Shown: piece after piece, positions 11,095-25,100 of the stretch
How the letters are laid out: every line of letters starts with the position of its first letter
How positions within the stretch are numbered: the first letter of the stretch is position 1
DNA from: Nissolia schottii
Taxonomy: Eukaryota; Streptophyta; Magnoliopsida; Fabales; Fabaceae
Length of the DNA: 64,000 nt
Direction: 5' to 3'
Assembly: GCA_003254905.1 (NCBI GenBank)
Contig: QANU01054017.1
Coordinates: forward strand, 559,845 to 623,844
Translations under genes and position numbers: made by a program
The notes under the pieces: generated by a model
Database searches by the model: none
Seen by the model: the letters and a program-made list of their open reading frames with translations, nothing else
Told to the model about the DNA's origin: nothing

Positions 11095-13027
11095 ATATTC
11101 ACTTATACATCATTGAAAAAACTGAAAAATTTAATTTATTTAAATCATTACTTATGATAACAATCACTCTCGTATATGATCATTTATATGAGAATTAAGT
11201 TATGTTTGTATATTTTAGTTACAAAGTAACTTTAAGATAATCTATTTTATTTAGATTATACGAAAAAAAAAATCATTTTTTGCATGATAAAATCACTAAA
11301 ATGATATAAAATAATTATTTATATCATAACTAGAGTCAATTTAGTAAAAGCATATCCTTAGGTGTAATGTACAACAAGCTTTTAAAGAAATAATGTCCAA
11401 AGCTGCAACTTATGTTCCATCAACAATTATTTTCTTTGGACTAAACAACTTTTGTTAAAACCTTAGATTTATCCAAACATACTTCATTTTCTCCCAACAG
11501 CTTTTATATGAAAAAAAAAAAATGTTAAAAGAGGTTGTCAAACACACTAAATAAAAGGTTTTTATTTATTTCACTGTAGGTGTTAAAAATATCTCATGTA
11601 AAATCATACTGAATACAGAGAAGGTAACTTACCTCGCATTGTTATATGGAGAAGGCTTACTTACTTGGACCAACTTGATGGTGAGGTATTGTATTATCTG
11701 TTGTAATTCGTTTGGGTTTCAGCACCCCCTTAACTCAAAAAAGGAGGGTTTCAGGCTGAAATGGACGGAGTAGTTTTAGGCCATCCAAATACAAAATGAA
11801 GGGTTGAGATTAAATCTGACAAATAATAATATAATTATTCATCTTTATATTTTAATATATGTTTAATTAATACCCTTTATCACTTTTCTCATTTTCCCTT
11901 CTATCCTTCTGTTTATCTTCTACCCTATTACTCCCCCACCACAGCCCTGAGGTCGGCTCTGCCACCACCCCGACGCCTTTGTTGATGCCCCTCTCTCTCC
12001 CCNGTTAAAGACAAATACATGCATACAAAATGCAACCGTTATGAAACAAAATTAAATCCCTACAATCAAAGCAAAAGTAGAGTATCCACTAAATATATTC
12101 CCTCTATTCGTAAACCAACAAGATCCCAGAACCCCAACTCAAAATTCAAATAAACCAACAAGAAGCACCAAGAATTTGACATTTAGAACAAAATAAATTT
12201 CACTGAAACAAAATTTGTCATGAGAGCTAAGATCTATGTCATTGCCGACTCAAATCCGCCGACTCACTACTGCCAACTTTAGATCTGAAAATGTCGCTCA
12301 CGAACCATTGTCGCATAGATTCTCATCTGACTTCAGATTCTTTGATGAGATCTCTTCAACTAGCACACCATAAATTCATGGTGTTCATCATGCTTTGGTG
12401 GCGGTTTCTACTTCGTCGTTCCAACTCCACTCCACAGTAGTTGTCGACGAACTTCATACTATTACAGAGAGAGAGAGAGACGTAGTCCAGGTGCTGTGGT
12501 GTTGAGGGGAGGAAGGACAGCTCCTTGACACCATCACCACCAAGTCACTAGCAAAGGGGTGGTTGTTACAACAGAGACGACGCCTAAATGGTATGGTGAG
12601 GGTGATTGCAAGGTGGTCTAACAAAGAACATGAGAAGAAGTGAAAAAATAAGATTTAAGTATAATTTACTATTCTTTTTTATTATAAATTAATAAAAGAA
12701 TATTTTGGTCCCTAACAATACATGGACCAAGTTACAAGCCTACAAGAAAGGAGTACATTAATTTTCAAAAACATGTATCAATGTTCAGTAGAGCTTTACA
12801 AGAAAACATGTTAAGAATAATGTTTCAAGTCTCTTTAGTTTATCATCCTAACCTTCTTTATAATTACAAAATGTCTTAAACTTCTTTCTAATTACTAAAT
12901 GAAGAGAAGAAGATGGATGTTCTATAAAATTTCACAACATTAAATACATCTACTTTTTTACCAAATTTATTAATAAAAAAATTTAGAAAAAAAAATTAAG
13001 AGGATGAATGGTAGAATGCTTAGTCCA
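11095..13027. other. Spacer with a GC-rich island and one ambiguous base
   Basis: An unresolved base (N) is at 12003. The stretch 11930-12620 is richer in GC, with Pro/Ser/Thr-coding character on some frames but no open gene. It resembles the GC-rich cores of the Mutator-like elements elsewhere in the window. Flanks near 11880 (CACTTTTCTCAT) and 12640 (a related inverted string) may be inverted ends, but I could not define a target duplication. Confidence 0.35.
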
Positions 13028-13029
13028 TA

Positions 13030-13151
13030 CTCCCTCCGTTCATTTTTTAAACATCCCTTTTTAATACATTTTTGAATGTGAGTACTTACTTTCAGAACTG
13101 TCGCAGTTGAGAACTCTCCCCTCACACAATATATTTTGATACTAGGTGGAG
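13030..13151. mobile_element. Stowaway-like MITE downstream of the eL13 gene
   Basis: The left end is TA-CTCCCTCCGTTCATT, the classic Stowaway terminus. The right end GGTGGAG-TA is a diverged match. Length is 122 bases with a TA target on both sides. Confidence 0.45.
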
Positions 13152-13542
13152 TAACAACTGTTTAGTAGCGATAATTTTAAACTCAAGTAAAAATACCACA
13201 GAATAGGAAAAATTAGGGTTTAAAGCAATGGCTTTTACGGTCACTCATGACAGTGGGTAAGACTTCCACACAGAAAAACAAAACCTAGCCATCCCATCAA
13301 AAACTATGCCGGCAATTATAAAGAACACAACGCCTGAACATAAATACTGCATAGAATTGCCAAATCCCAGACAAACCAGAGCACTAATTAAACCAACAAA
13401 CTTGAATAACAGTTCACAAGATAATAAAAAAACAAATTCATGATGTAGACTAAGCATGTTCTTGGTAAAGCTAAGCTCAAGCAAAATTGTCTTGGAACAA
13501 CTATTATATGGATGGATAGCAAACTCTGAATTCTCAAGCTCA

Positions 13543-14911
<1,369 letters not shown>

Positions 14912-15415
14912 TTACCTAACAATAATAACAATGACAATAATTGAAAAAGCTTATCAAACTATCAAATTATACATATCAGTTAAAGTACAAAACTCCCAAA
15001 ATACTATACTGCTCTAGCAAATGTCGTAAATATATAAAATCTTAAAAGAGTTCACAGAACCAAAGACTCAGTTATTCAGCGGAAGCATATAGCACCAGAA
15101 GCAATGTACCCTAAAACAGTGCAATCATATTATTCCAACATTTACAAAACAAATCGAAAAGAAGAAAAATTAAACCATACTTCGGCTCATGGCAGCATAT
15201 TTCCGACCCAAATCGAAGGCCCTTATCTAAGATCAGCATATATGCATCTTTGAGTAGATTAATGCGTAACGAATTCAAGATAAATTTGCAGCTACAATGA
15301 GTATGAATCGAAAGAAACAAAAACTGACATAACACAGAGAACACATCGTTGAATCGAAAGGCGCGCAACAAACAAAGAGTGAATCGAAGAAGAGGAGATG
15401 AGTTCCTGCTGCTAC

Positions 15416-15497
15416 CTTCAGGTTCTTCACACGCAGTCAGCTCCTTTCCGCAGAAGAGTGAAATGGAGGTAGCTAGGGTTAGCGCTAATTTATAATA
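15416..15497 (-). promoter_or_regulatory. eL13 first exon (noncoding), TATA box and telo-box-like motif
   Basis: On the minus strand a TATAAAT box lies at 15488-15494. About 10 bases downstream is AACCCTAG (about 15473-15480), which resembles the telo-box (AAACCCTA) of plant translation-machinery promoters. A noncoding exon then ends at 15416 with CTGAAG before GTAGCAG, a good donor, and joins an acceptor just before the start codon. Confidence 0.6.
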
Positions 15498-15499
15498 GC

Positions 15500-16159
15500 T
15501 TGGAACTCTAAATTGGACGGTTCAGATTGAATCCTTATTCAACGCCTCATGTTGCTTCATTTTTTTTCTTTTTCGGGTTAAACTTTGGGTCAGGCCCAAA
15601 CGGAAAAATCCTTGAAGCACCTCTTTGGTATAGATTTCTAGCCCGGACAAAAACAGAAACATAGATTACTAGTAGGCCTGCATGCTCTAACATGTTTGGA
15701 CTCTGGATTCTCTTGGACCAGAAAGAATCTGATTTTTGAGATTTGTCGACTTTAAATAATATGTAAAAAAAAAAAAACTTTAATTGTCTTTGCCAAATAG
15801 ATTTACACCTATTTTTTGCGTGAAAAAAAAAAGTATCCATTAATTGTTTTCAAGTTTAATATATAATGTTTTAATATATAATGTTTACACTGCAGAACAA
15901 TTAAACTCATATTATTTAAATAATTATTGTATAAAAATAAAAATTCTTGATATAAATAATTATAGCAAATAAAATAATTTTATAAATAAGTGTAATATCT
16001 AGTGATTATACAGAAATTGGAACATGAGATAATATTAATATTAATTTATAATTAAACTAAAACTACAAGTTTTATTACAGAATATGATTGAAAATTAACT
16101 ATTAATATTAAGTCATTATTTTAATTAAAATAGACTAAGGGTTCTCCTATTAAGTAGGT
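15500..16159. other. AT-rich spacer upstream of eL13
   Basis: No gene or bounded element seen. Confidence 0.45.
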
Positions 16160-17700
16160 GGGTGTGGTGCTCTCGCAATGCAATGGTTCTGAACAATGAG
16201 GATTGGAATTTTACCAGGGTTCAAGCTTGTATTCTTGCTAATTTGTTGGTTTTGGTTGATTCTGATTCACCTGTGAGCAACATAAATGAGAGATTAGTCT
16301 ATTAGGAATAGCCAACTTTGTTATAGTAAATGTAGATGGCAGCTCCTTGGAGAACTCGTGTTGGTTTCGAGTGTTCTTTATGGTGATAATGATCGTTAGA
16401 TTATTGGGTTTAATGGCTTCATAGGTGTGGCTAGTAATTTGGCAATGGAAATCTTAGCAAGTAATCATGGTTAGAGGTTGGCTTGGGAGTAGGGGTGTCA
16501 AACGGGCCGGGCCAGCCCTTTTGGGTCCACGGGCATAAACGGGTCGAGCCAAAATGATGCTTTATTTTAGTATCCGACTCGTATATAGTTGGTCTGCGAG
16601 TCTAAACGGGTCAGCCCGCCAACTTGTTTATTTTTTTAAAAATAAAATAAAATTTTGGTCTATTTTTATAATTTAAATACAAAGTTATGAATAATTATGC
16701 GTGATCATTTTTAACTATTTTTTATCGTTTATCTATTAATTAATCAGAAAGAAATAGTTTATGTAAAATTTGATGATCCATTTCCGATGATAATAAATAG
16801 AGAAAAATTAAGGTTTTGTGGTTTTTTTCGTCTTTATTTCTTTATTGTGGTTACGAAATCTTTAATTTTGGATAGGTATACAAATAGTAGCATTTTTCGA
16901 TTAAGAAGTTATTTGCAAAGCTTTGATAGAGAAAAAAATGGATAACAAGAGAATGTATTTAATTAACACCTAGAGTCTAAACCCGCACGATGCGCATAAA
17001 AAATGTTTTAATTATAACTAAAACAACTTAGCAATTTAGTTTGCAATTTGGGCTTCAAGATAAAGATCTAAAACTTCAATTTGGGCTTCAATTTGAACGT
17101 GAGGTATCAATTATCATTTAGTTTTATTAACTTAATTTTTAAAAATAACAATTTGATTTTTGGTTTTTTAAAAAATAATTAAAAATTAAAAAATTAAAAA
17201 ATTAAAAAAAAAATTAAAATTTTTATAAAAAAAATTATAAAAAAAATCATGGGCTCACAGGTTAGCCCATGAGTCCGCAGGTTTAAACGAGCTGTGCCAT
17301 TTTTTAAATTTTAGCAGGCATATTTTTTTCATGTAAAGCCCGCCCATTTAACTAGATAAACGGGTCGGGCTCGCGGATCAAACTCATTTTGATAGCCCTA
17401 CTTGGGAGTGAGGCTTCCGTTGTCTTCATTGTGACAGTTACTCTTTAAATGTTGTCGTTTGGTCACCATAGAGAACATGACTTCCACCTTTCATTTGCTT
17501 GAGGTGAGTATTTTAGATATCTAGAAACTGGGGGGCCACTATGACCCATATTCTTTGAGAAACTCTACTAATGGACGAATTTTGTGGCCAAGGCAGATGC
17601 TTCAAATGCAAGCCTCACCATTCTCGGGCATCCTTCTCTTATGCTGAGGGTTCTTCTTAGGGAAGATTATACGGGTCTCACCCACCATATGAGATTGTGA
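16160..17700 (+). pseudogene. LINE C-terminal/RNase H remnant, split by a hAT element
   Basis: Reading across frames, the left part gives WCSRNAMVLNNEDWNFTRVQ, then VNVDGSSLENS, then WIIGFNGFIGVASNLAMEIL, then LAWE. The right part, after 17400, continues GFRCLHCDSYSLNVV and ends LREDYTGLTHHMRL before a stop. A DGSS motif followed by FxGFIGxASNLxxEILA and then LAWExGFR is the RNase H-like C-terminus of plant non-LTR retrotransposons. Frameshifts and stops make it a dead remnant. A 911-base hAT insertion (16490-17400) interrupts it right after LAWE. Confidence 0.65.
16490..17400. mobile_element. Non-autonomous hAT element with perfect 8-bp TSD
   Basis: The left end is TAGGGGTGTCAAACGGGCC; the right end reverse-complemented begins TAGGGCTATCAAAA. 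The perfect 8-base duplication CTTGGGAG flanks it (16482-16489 and 17401-17408). Subterminal DNA carries repeated GGGCCGG/CGGGTC motifs and the centre is AT-rich. No transposase ORF is present. Confidence 0.85.
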
Positions 17701-17761
17701 TTTCACTATTTTTGTTTTTGTTTCTTTGCTTCTTAGTTCTTACACAATATATACATACTTA

Positions 17762-17762
17762 C

Positions 17763-17801
<39 letters not shown>
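17762..17801. repeat. AT/GT microsatellite
   Basis: A short AT tract runs into about 15 GT units. Confidence 0.9.
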
Positions 17802-17803
<2 letters not shown>

Positions 17804-17901
17804 GTTGCTAACCCCCCATAACTTTGTGTGCTGGTTAACAATGTCCACATTTAGTTTTGGACAATAAAACAACCCTTGCATCTTGTGAATTCACTTTTAA
17901 G

Positions 17902-18611
17902 TAGGGGTGTACAAAACCCAGTTCGGCCTGTTAACTCGGACTAGCCCGAAGCATTCAGCCCAAAGATGATTGGGTCTATTCAAGTCTAGGGTCGGGTTTG
18001 AATCTTTAAAATTGGTCCAGTCAAAATATAGGGTCGGGTTCAAGTAAAAGAAAATCTAGCCCAACTCGACCCGTGTATATTTATGGTGCAACATTTTTTG
18101 GATAATCTATTGTAGCTAAACCATATGTTTATTTTGATGTATAGAAAGTATAAACCTAGCGCATGAAATATGTATAATTTTTTTAGTTTATGCATCTTAA
18201 TGAGTGTACCCATTATTTTTTTGTTGTTTGTGTTGTACATCAAAACTATGGAAGTTTGAATGAGAATGCTAAGATCAGAAATTTTATGTCATTTTGTTGC
18301 TGTGTTTGAAATTAATGGGTGTTTAGTTAGGAACTATGATGATTATTCAAATAGGAAGCAAAATGAGAAATAAAATAGTTGGTTTGCAATTTTTTCAACT
18401 TCATTATTTAATGTATGTCAATTTTGATCTTTTGGTTTGAGATAACATTGACCTGTTTTAGGCTCGGTTCAAATCTGGGTTTTAACTAGGCCCAAAGATG
18501 ATTTTATCAATTCGGGTCTAGAGTCGAGTTTGGATTTTCAAAATTAGTTCAGTCTAAATATAGAGTCTCATAAAGGCAAACCCAACACAACCTGACTCAT
18601 GTACACTCCTA
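17902..18611. mobile_element. Non-autonomous hAT element with perfect 8-bp TSD
   Basis: The ends are TAGGGGTGTACAAAA and, from the right, TAGGAGTGTACATG. The perfect 8-base duplication CTTTTAAG flanks it (17894-17901 and 18612-18619). The subterminal zones contain GGGTCGGG/CCCGAC-type motifs (about 17970-18070 and 18450-18600). The length is 710 bases and the only ORF is a short chance frame. Confidence 0.85.
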
Positions 18612-18619
18612 CTTTTAAG

Positions 18620-19754
18620 TATGAGTAACTTTGTAATTTTGCTTTATTTACATTAATGATACTTTAACTTCTTTTCTCACCAATTAATTAAACACATAAT
18701 CACATTAAATACCCGTGATATTCTTGTTAAGAAGTGATATGCATTAACAAATTAAAAGATAACATTATTTTACATAAAAAACCAACTATCCTATTATATG
18801 TTTTTTATTTGGGCAGAAATTATTTAAATAAATATAATACAAATTGTCGATGGCTTAAGTTATCATAAGCTAATCCATAAAGCAATTCAAATGTGGATTC
18901 GAGGATCATGGAGATGCTGCTGCATTAGGATATCAATCTACGTGGTTCTGCACAAAGCTTTTGTATTAAAAGCACTATTAATCATGGTCCACTGCTATTG
19001 TATGTTACAATGATGATATCCTTTATGAGGTTGACCCCTCCAATTGCATCTTTCGAAAATTTTATCTTCAACCAATTGTTTCTCTTCACTGACGTTAGAA
19101 CCCATTCAGATACCGTGGAATTACAACTGAAAGTTAGACATTTACCCCACTTGTTTTCCGCCTCCCATAATTTCTATATTTAATGTCCTTTGATAAGAAT
19201 TTTACTAACAAGTGTAGACGATGCGGGGTGTTGTTGTTGTTGTTGTTTTTTAATATAAAGTAATTCTGTATTGAAAAAAAAAAGAAATTTGTATATTTTT
19301 ACTGACATTGAATATTTAATCAAAATATTGTCTTTATTAATAAAAAGTTTAATTTGATAGTATAAAACACATTTTTAAGCGTAATTAATAAAATATATTG
19401 TCTTAAACTACATTTCTTGTTTTGCCTCACATTGGGCATGGAGTAACTTTAAAATATATGACCAACGTCTATAGTCTACAACATGAAAGGGATTAGTCAC
19501 TGTTTTTAGCAATGAATAACTTAAAAGACAAAAAAAGAAGAAGCTATTTTCATGCCGTGAAGATTTATAGAAGTGAACTGAAAAAAATTACAAAGTGCTT
19601 TGATACGGAGGAGAATTTTCTCATGTTTATTTTTTATACAACTATATTTATTCCTATCACGAGCGTTATACACAAACACTTAAATTGATTCTTATAAATT
19701 TTGAAAAACAAAGTATCTTATCAAGTATCTTATTTTTTAAAGATAAAGCCTAGA
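18620..19754. other. AT-rich spacer
   Basis: A short TTG repeat lies at about 19229-19247. No gene is recognised. Confidence 0.45.
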
Positions 19755-21605
19755 TAGTTTTTATAAGTTCAAAGCAATCCATCCCTTAAGTTAATGTTTA
19801 AGGTTGAGTTAAGTTACTTAATTATTTAATATGGTATCGGTCTATCATAAGATTAATGAATCGAAAATGCTCCATGTACACCAAATATTCATACATCTAT
19901 ATATACACCACTGTTCTATACGGTTTCACTGTCAATTAATACGTAATACAGTAAACTTTCCTTATTTGAAAAATACGCACTCCCATGCGCACTCCAATTT
20001 GAATCAGAATCTCATACGTGATGGTTTCTCAACCATATCATAACATAATTATCCTCAACCACCTCCAAACTGAAATCAACAGCTCCATGGAATTCGAAAT
20101 CCTCCATAACCACCTCTAAAGCAAAACGCGAGCTCCATGGAAAGCATAATCATCCATGAAAATCAAAGTTTTGAGTGCAAATTCGATAATTAAAACTTAT
20201 ACAATCGTAATCTCAGTTGGTTGGTGATCGAAAATGGCAATACAAGAGTCTGTGGTAATTTTTGGACCCTTTTTTGATGAATTTCCATGGAGAGTGTTTG
20301 ATTGTTGACGATGATGTGAAATTACTGTGGTCTGAAGTTTTATATGACAGAAAATAGAATGTACAAACTTTAAATGGGCATAAATGCAAACATTAATAGG
20401 GCTTAAGCACAAACATTATGAGCGCGGCACAGGTCATGCCTTGTTCGAGGCAGGGGACGTGCATTTTGGCACATCGCCAACATTTGAACAATTAATGCAT
20501 ATATATTATCATTTTGATACATTTTTGGTAGATATCATCATGAATAAACTCTAGGTGGTGTGATAAGCAGTGTGTGTTTGTCACCAATGCACAAAAGGCA
20601 GAATATGACTTGTTGCACAATGTGCAAACTTTAAATATGCATAAATGCAAACATTAAGTGGACACATGTGCAAACTTTATCCACAAGGCCACATAAATGT
20701 TTTTGTTTTTTAGGAAGAGGATGTGCATTTTGACACATTCTCAACCTTTCAACAAATAATACATAAAATAAAACATTATAAATTTTTGACACATATTGAA
20801 TTTTTGTTTGCTCTAATGATTAAGCATTAGGTGATGGGATATAATCATAATGTGTCTGCCATTGATGCACAAAAATGAAGATTCTGATGTGCAGTACAAA
20901 CTTTAAGTGGGCATAAGCGCAAACATTTAGAGGACATATGTGCAAACATATGGACAAGCCACACACAAAATGTCTTTGTTTTTAGGAAGAGGATGTGCAT
21001 TATGGGTCATTCTCAACCTTTCAAGAAATAATTCATACAACATTGTATACATTTTTTTGACACGCATTGAATTTTTATTTACTCCAACGATTAAATACTA
21101 GATAGTGTGATGTAACGATTATTTGTACGTCACAAATGCAAAAAGAATGAGAATCTGATATATAATACAAACTTAAGTGGGTATATGCGCAAACATTAAG
21201 TGGGCATATGCTCAAACATTACCCACATGTCACAAATCACATTTTTTTCGAGCAAGAGAGTGAAGACCATGGATGTGGCTTTCACGCGCGCGTTTGTGAG
21301 TGTGTGAGAGAGAGTGGATGTGGCGATTATTTTATGGGGCTCACAGTATTATAGTACCAGTGTATGTATGGTGTATGAAATAAGGGTGTACAGGTAGTAA
21401 AACTGTTAATGAATAAGTCACTCATAGATGATCATTGTTGCAAACTTCATGCACCAAAAATGTTAATCATGGGCATGAGGTGGGTGTATCAAATTTCATA
21501 TTGCTTAGATATAAGTTTTAATATAGTTTTTATAAACCCAAAACAATCTTTCCTCTTTAAACTAGCTTTTAGGAATTAAGTTAATTCATTAAATTATTTA
21601 ATACA
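19755..21605. repeat. Repeat-built block: ~270-bp units between related flanks
   Basis: A unit containing ACAAACTTTAAGTGGGCATA, then GCAAACATTAAGTGG, then GAGGATGTGCATTTTGACAC recurs with starts near 20360, 20621, 20896 and 21163, a period of about 260-275 bases. The block is framed by two similar direct sequences of about 85 bases (19755-19838 and 21520-21605) sharing GTTTTTATAA, AATTATTTAAT and related words. Inside these lie inverted blocks containing CACCAAATATTCATAC and its partner near 21365. No protein domain is seen. It may be a decayed non-coding transposon. Confidence 0.5.
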
Positions 21606-22443
21606 CCTAATTATTGTTTGTATCTTTTTATTTCCAAACATATCATAATTATGTTCAAAATAAACATGCGAGAATACAAATTCGGTCTGGTATAAAGTTG
21701 ATCCCTTTCATAGATTCCAATGAGTTCCTCTATAATGAAACAGATTCTCTTTTATTGTACGGTGAACAAAAGAATACGATCAAATTTCTTGAGACTAAGA
21801 ACACTGCAGCAAAGAAGTTTAAGAACTTATTTTCAAAACATGCTTTTGCTGACCCCGTTAACTTAGCTAATTCCCAATTATTTTACAAAATTTTAATCAT
21901 GCCTAGTTAATAAACAGTTCTATCCACTTTTTGACTAAATTATATAATAACCAAAATTTTACACTTTACACATGAATCGTGATTATTCACTACTGAATTA
22001 GGTAATTAATTAATGCCTGTACTTTTATTTTATTCTTTCTTAAAAATATCTTTAACAAATAATAGTACTTAATTAAAGTATTGATTTTTACATTGACAAT
22101 AAATTAAAATGCTTAAAAGTGTCAAACGGTGGTGGATAGTTATCATAATAGATGAGAGCTATTTGTACACCAATCTTAGTATGGACACTGATATTAATAT
22201 ACAAATAACATTTTTTTTATGATAACAAGTGATTATTACTGGTTGACCCTATAAAATTATTTTACATTGATAGTATATAGAAATTAAACTTTTATTAAAT
22301 TTTTCATTAAATTCTTAGAAAACTTATTTTTATGCACAATACTTAAGAATTAGTAATTGTAATCGCACATTTACATGATGTATATTTCCTGCTACAAGGT
22401 CTACTATTTTACACATGCGCAAGTGGCGAAGCACAAATGAAAT
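21606..22443. other. AT-rich spacer
   Basis: A 98-codon chance frame at 21614-21910 has no recognisable domain. Nothing else is seen. Confidence 0.4.
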
Positions 22444-22451
22444 AAAACAAA

Positions 22452-22936
22452 GGGGTGATCAGCGGTGGGTCTGACCTGCCAACTTGACCTGACCCAACCT
22501 CTTTTGGATTGGGTTAGGTCGAGTCGACAGGTCCGACCCTGACCCATCACTTGTATAGGATTGAGTGTCGAGTCTAACTTTTTAAAACTGACCTGACCCA
22601 CTGACCCGCCATTTATTTTATTATTTTATATATATTAAAAAACAAAAATATTTTTTTTTCTTTTTGTTATTAGAAATTTTTTTGGGCTTAAGATCATTTT
22701 ATGCATTAAAACATAATATATATTTTTAATTAAAAATATTTTTTATTTTAAAAAATGATTTTTTTCTTAAAAAAAATGACGCGTCACCCGCGACCCGACC
22801 CGACCCAACCCAAACAAGTCATAGGCCAAACGGGTACCCGCTCAATAAACAAAATTTGACCCGACCCAACCGCTAAAGTTAGGTCAAGTGCAAAACATGG
22901 TCGGGTCCGACCTGACTTGACCGATGTTCACCCCTA
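22452..22936. mobile_element. hAT-like element, probable 8-bp TSD
   Basis: The right end reverse-complemented is TAGGGGTGAACATCGGTCAA; the left end is GGGGTGATCAGCGGTGGGTC, apparently lacking the first TA. AAAACAAA occurs on both sides (22444-22451 and 22937-22944). Subterminal DNA is dense in GACCTGACCC and CCCGACCCGACC motifs. Confidence 0.65.
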
Positions 22937-22944
22937 AAAACAAA

Positions 22945-25100
22945 TAATGGCATGGCATGCTTGTGGACCAGTTGGGATGGGAAGGTGATTGGAAGGTTCC
23001 TTGGGATCTCCTCCTTCATTTGTTTCTCCTCGAGTCCCAAATTCCCTCACATCCCAATCTAGATTAGGATCTAGAAATCATAGATTTGACATAACACACG
23101 ATTTTAGTTTAATGATAAATTTACTTTCATTAGCATTGCAATATGATGCCTCATTAACAGGAAACCAAAGTAAACTATACTTGACTATTCCTGCAATCAG
23201 TGTTAACAGGAATTGCTTAATATACCTATGCATGGTTATGGGATAGGCTCTCGTAATGTTTTAGATTGTCACATTAAATCAAGATACAGTTTTGCTATAT
23301 TCTAGATTTTCCATATCTTGTAGGGATGTCACCCTTGTATCCTCTTTCATTCATTTATTTATTTTTTGATTGATTGGCCTTCATCCCCTTTTGCATTAAC
23401 ATGGAATAGTGGCCCTCTGTGCATTACCGATTTGCTTGGATGAGAAGGCAAAAAATAAAATAAAAATGGAGAGGAGAGAAAATAAAGTGAAAGAAAATGA
23501 TAAATGTTTCTTTTTCTTACTTGATTTGAGAGGATTAAAAAAAAGAAATATAATTATATTAAATGACTTGTTTACCCATAACACACTATAATGTAGAAAA
23601 ATAAATAAGAGTGTAGTTAATACTTTGGATAAAATCACTTTTTTCCTTCTCAATTCTAAGAATAAATTTACTTTCTCTATAGTTTTGTCTCCAAAGGTGA
23701 GAGAGATAATATTTTGGTGGCCAGCACCAATTTTTTTTCTCCTGAACAAACACAAAATCGCTAATTTTCATTTTTCTTATTTTTTTTTCCTCTCATTTTT
23801 CTCCCCAAGTAAGCATACGGGCCCTCAAACCAAAAGTATATACTTACAGGCATTTGAAGTAAACAATTGATGCATGATGTGAAGTTCGAGAGCCAGATCC
23901 GCGAGGAGAATAGAAAACAAAACGGTAAACTAGAATTCTTGGTTAATCCAAATATAGGAAGCCCCAAGTTTTTGGCCGTGAAAATGAATTCATTCATTTG
24001 GATTCAAACTAAGCAAGCCCAGCTGCTACAGTTTTAAAGTGACGTAAACATAGCCCACTAAGTTGGAGCAGTAACCGACTTATCCCAAGGAGTCACCTCA
24101 CCTGGGGGCATCTCTTGCTTCGATCCATTCAAGATTTGGGCCTTAGACTTGGGTAGCCTAAATTTGGCATGTTATAAATATATGGGCTTGCTGGATCATA
24201 AAGAGGCCAACAACTGACAAGAATTGTGCGAGAAGGTTTTTAACGAGAGTTGCTCTGGGTTGCTGGAACCTATTCTAATTGTTTATATTAAAGCTTTATA
24301 GTAGACCATTGTACTCCCCCTCCCTCAGTTGAGGCTTTGCTTATTTATAAAATTAGTTCGTAGTTAAAAAAAAAAAGAAAAATACAAAATTGCCTAAGAC
24401 CATAAAAAGAGACTATTGGACTACTTCCCATTATATTTTATTGAGAAATGATAGTAGAAGAAACAAAATTAACAACTTAGTGGATATCATATTTTTATGA
24501 GTGTTACTATCTTAAAATTATCTATTAAACAAATTGAAAAGTAATACTCAATTCATTAAAATCAAAACAAGGAATTTCACAATTGACTTCACTTGTTATC
24601 TTATATTTGTTGACAATGTGATACATGTTGGTCTACATATAACTTAAACGTGATTTGTATCTATCTAAAGTTGTGTAACATATTAATGGTAATCAAAAGT
24701 GTTTAGTCTGTATGTTATAAGTGAGGTTATATATGTTGTGAGTTGTAAGTAGAGTCTAAATTGTGTTTGGTGTGGTTGCTAATCCATGAATGAAAAAAGA
24801 AAGAATGCATGCAGCAGGGGAATAAGGGTGAACAAATCAACAATATTATATTCAAACTCTTTTATATTATCAGTGAGTAATAGAAGGAAGACAAACAAGG
24901 AATGATTTAGTTGATGAATATATGTCTTAAGTAGGGTAGGTAGCTAGTTAGGGATGAACAATTGATCAATTGATAATACATGGATGGGGATGGGATGCAT
25001 TCAAGTAGTCAATTGTGAATGAATTAACCCTAAGATACAACAAAGATGGATCGATGGATATAGTTAAGAGTTAGGTTGGAAATATGAGCAGCTTAATCAG
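22945..25100. other. Spacer downstream of the zinc finger gene
   Basis: The stretch 23400-23900 is purine/pyrimidine skewed with several chance ORFs and no domain. The last 100 or so bases before 25101 are likely zinc finger 3'UTR. Confidence 0.4.

Noticed and set aside
23396..23997. Cluster of overlapping frames on both strands
   Set aside because: All are composed of Phe/Lys/Leu runs from A/T-rich DNA and show no domain.
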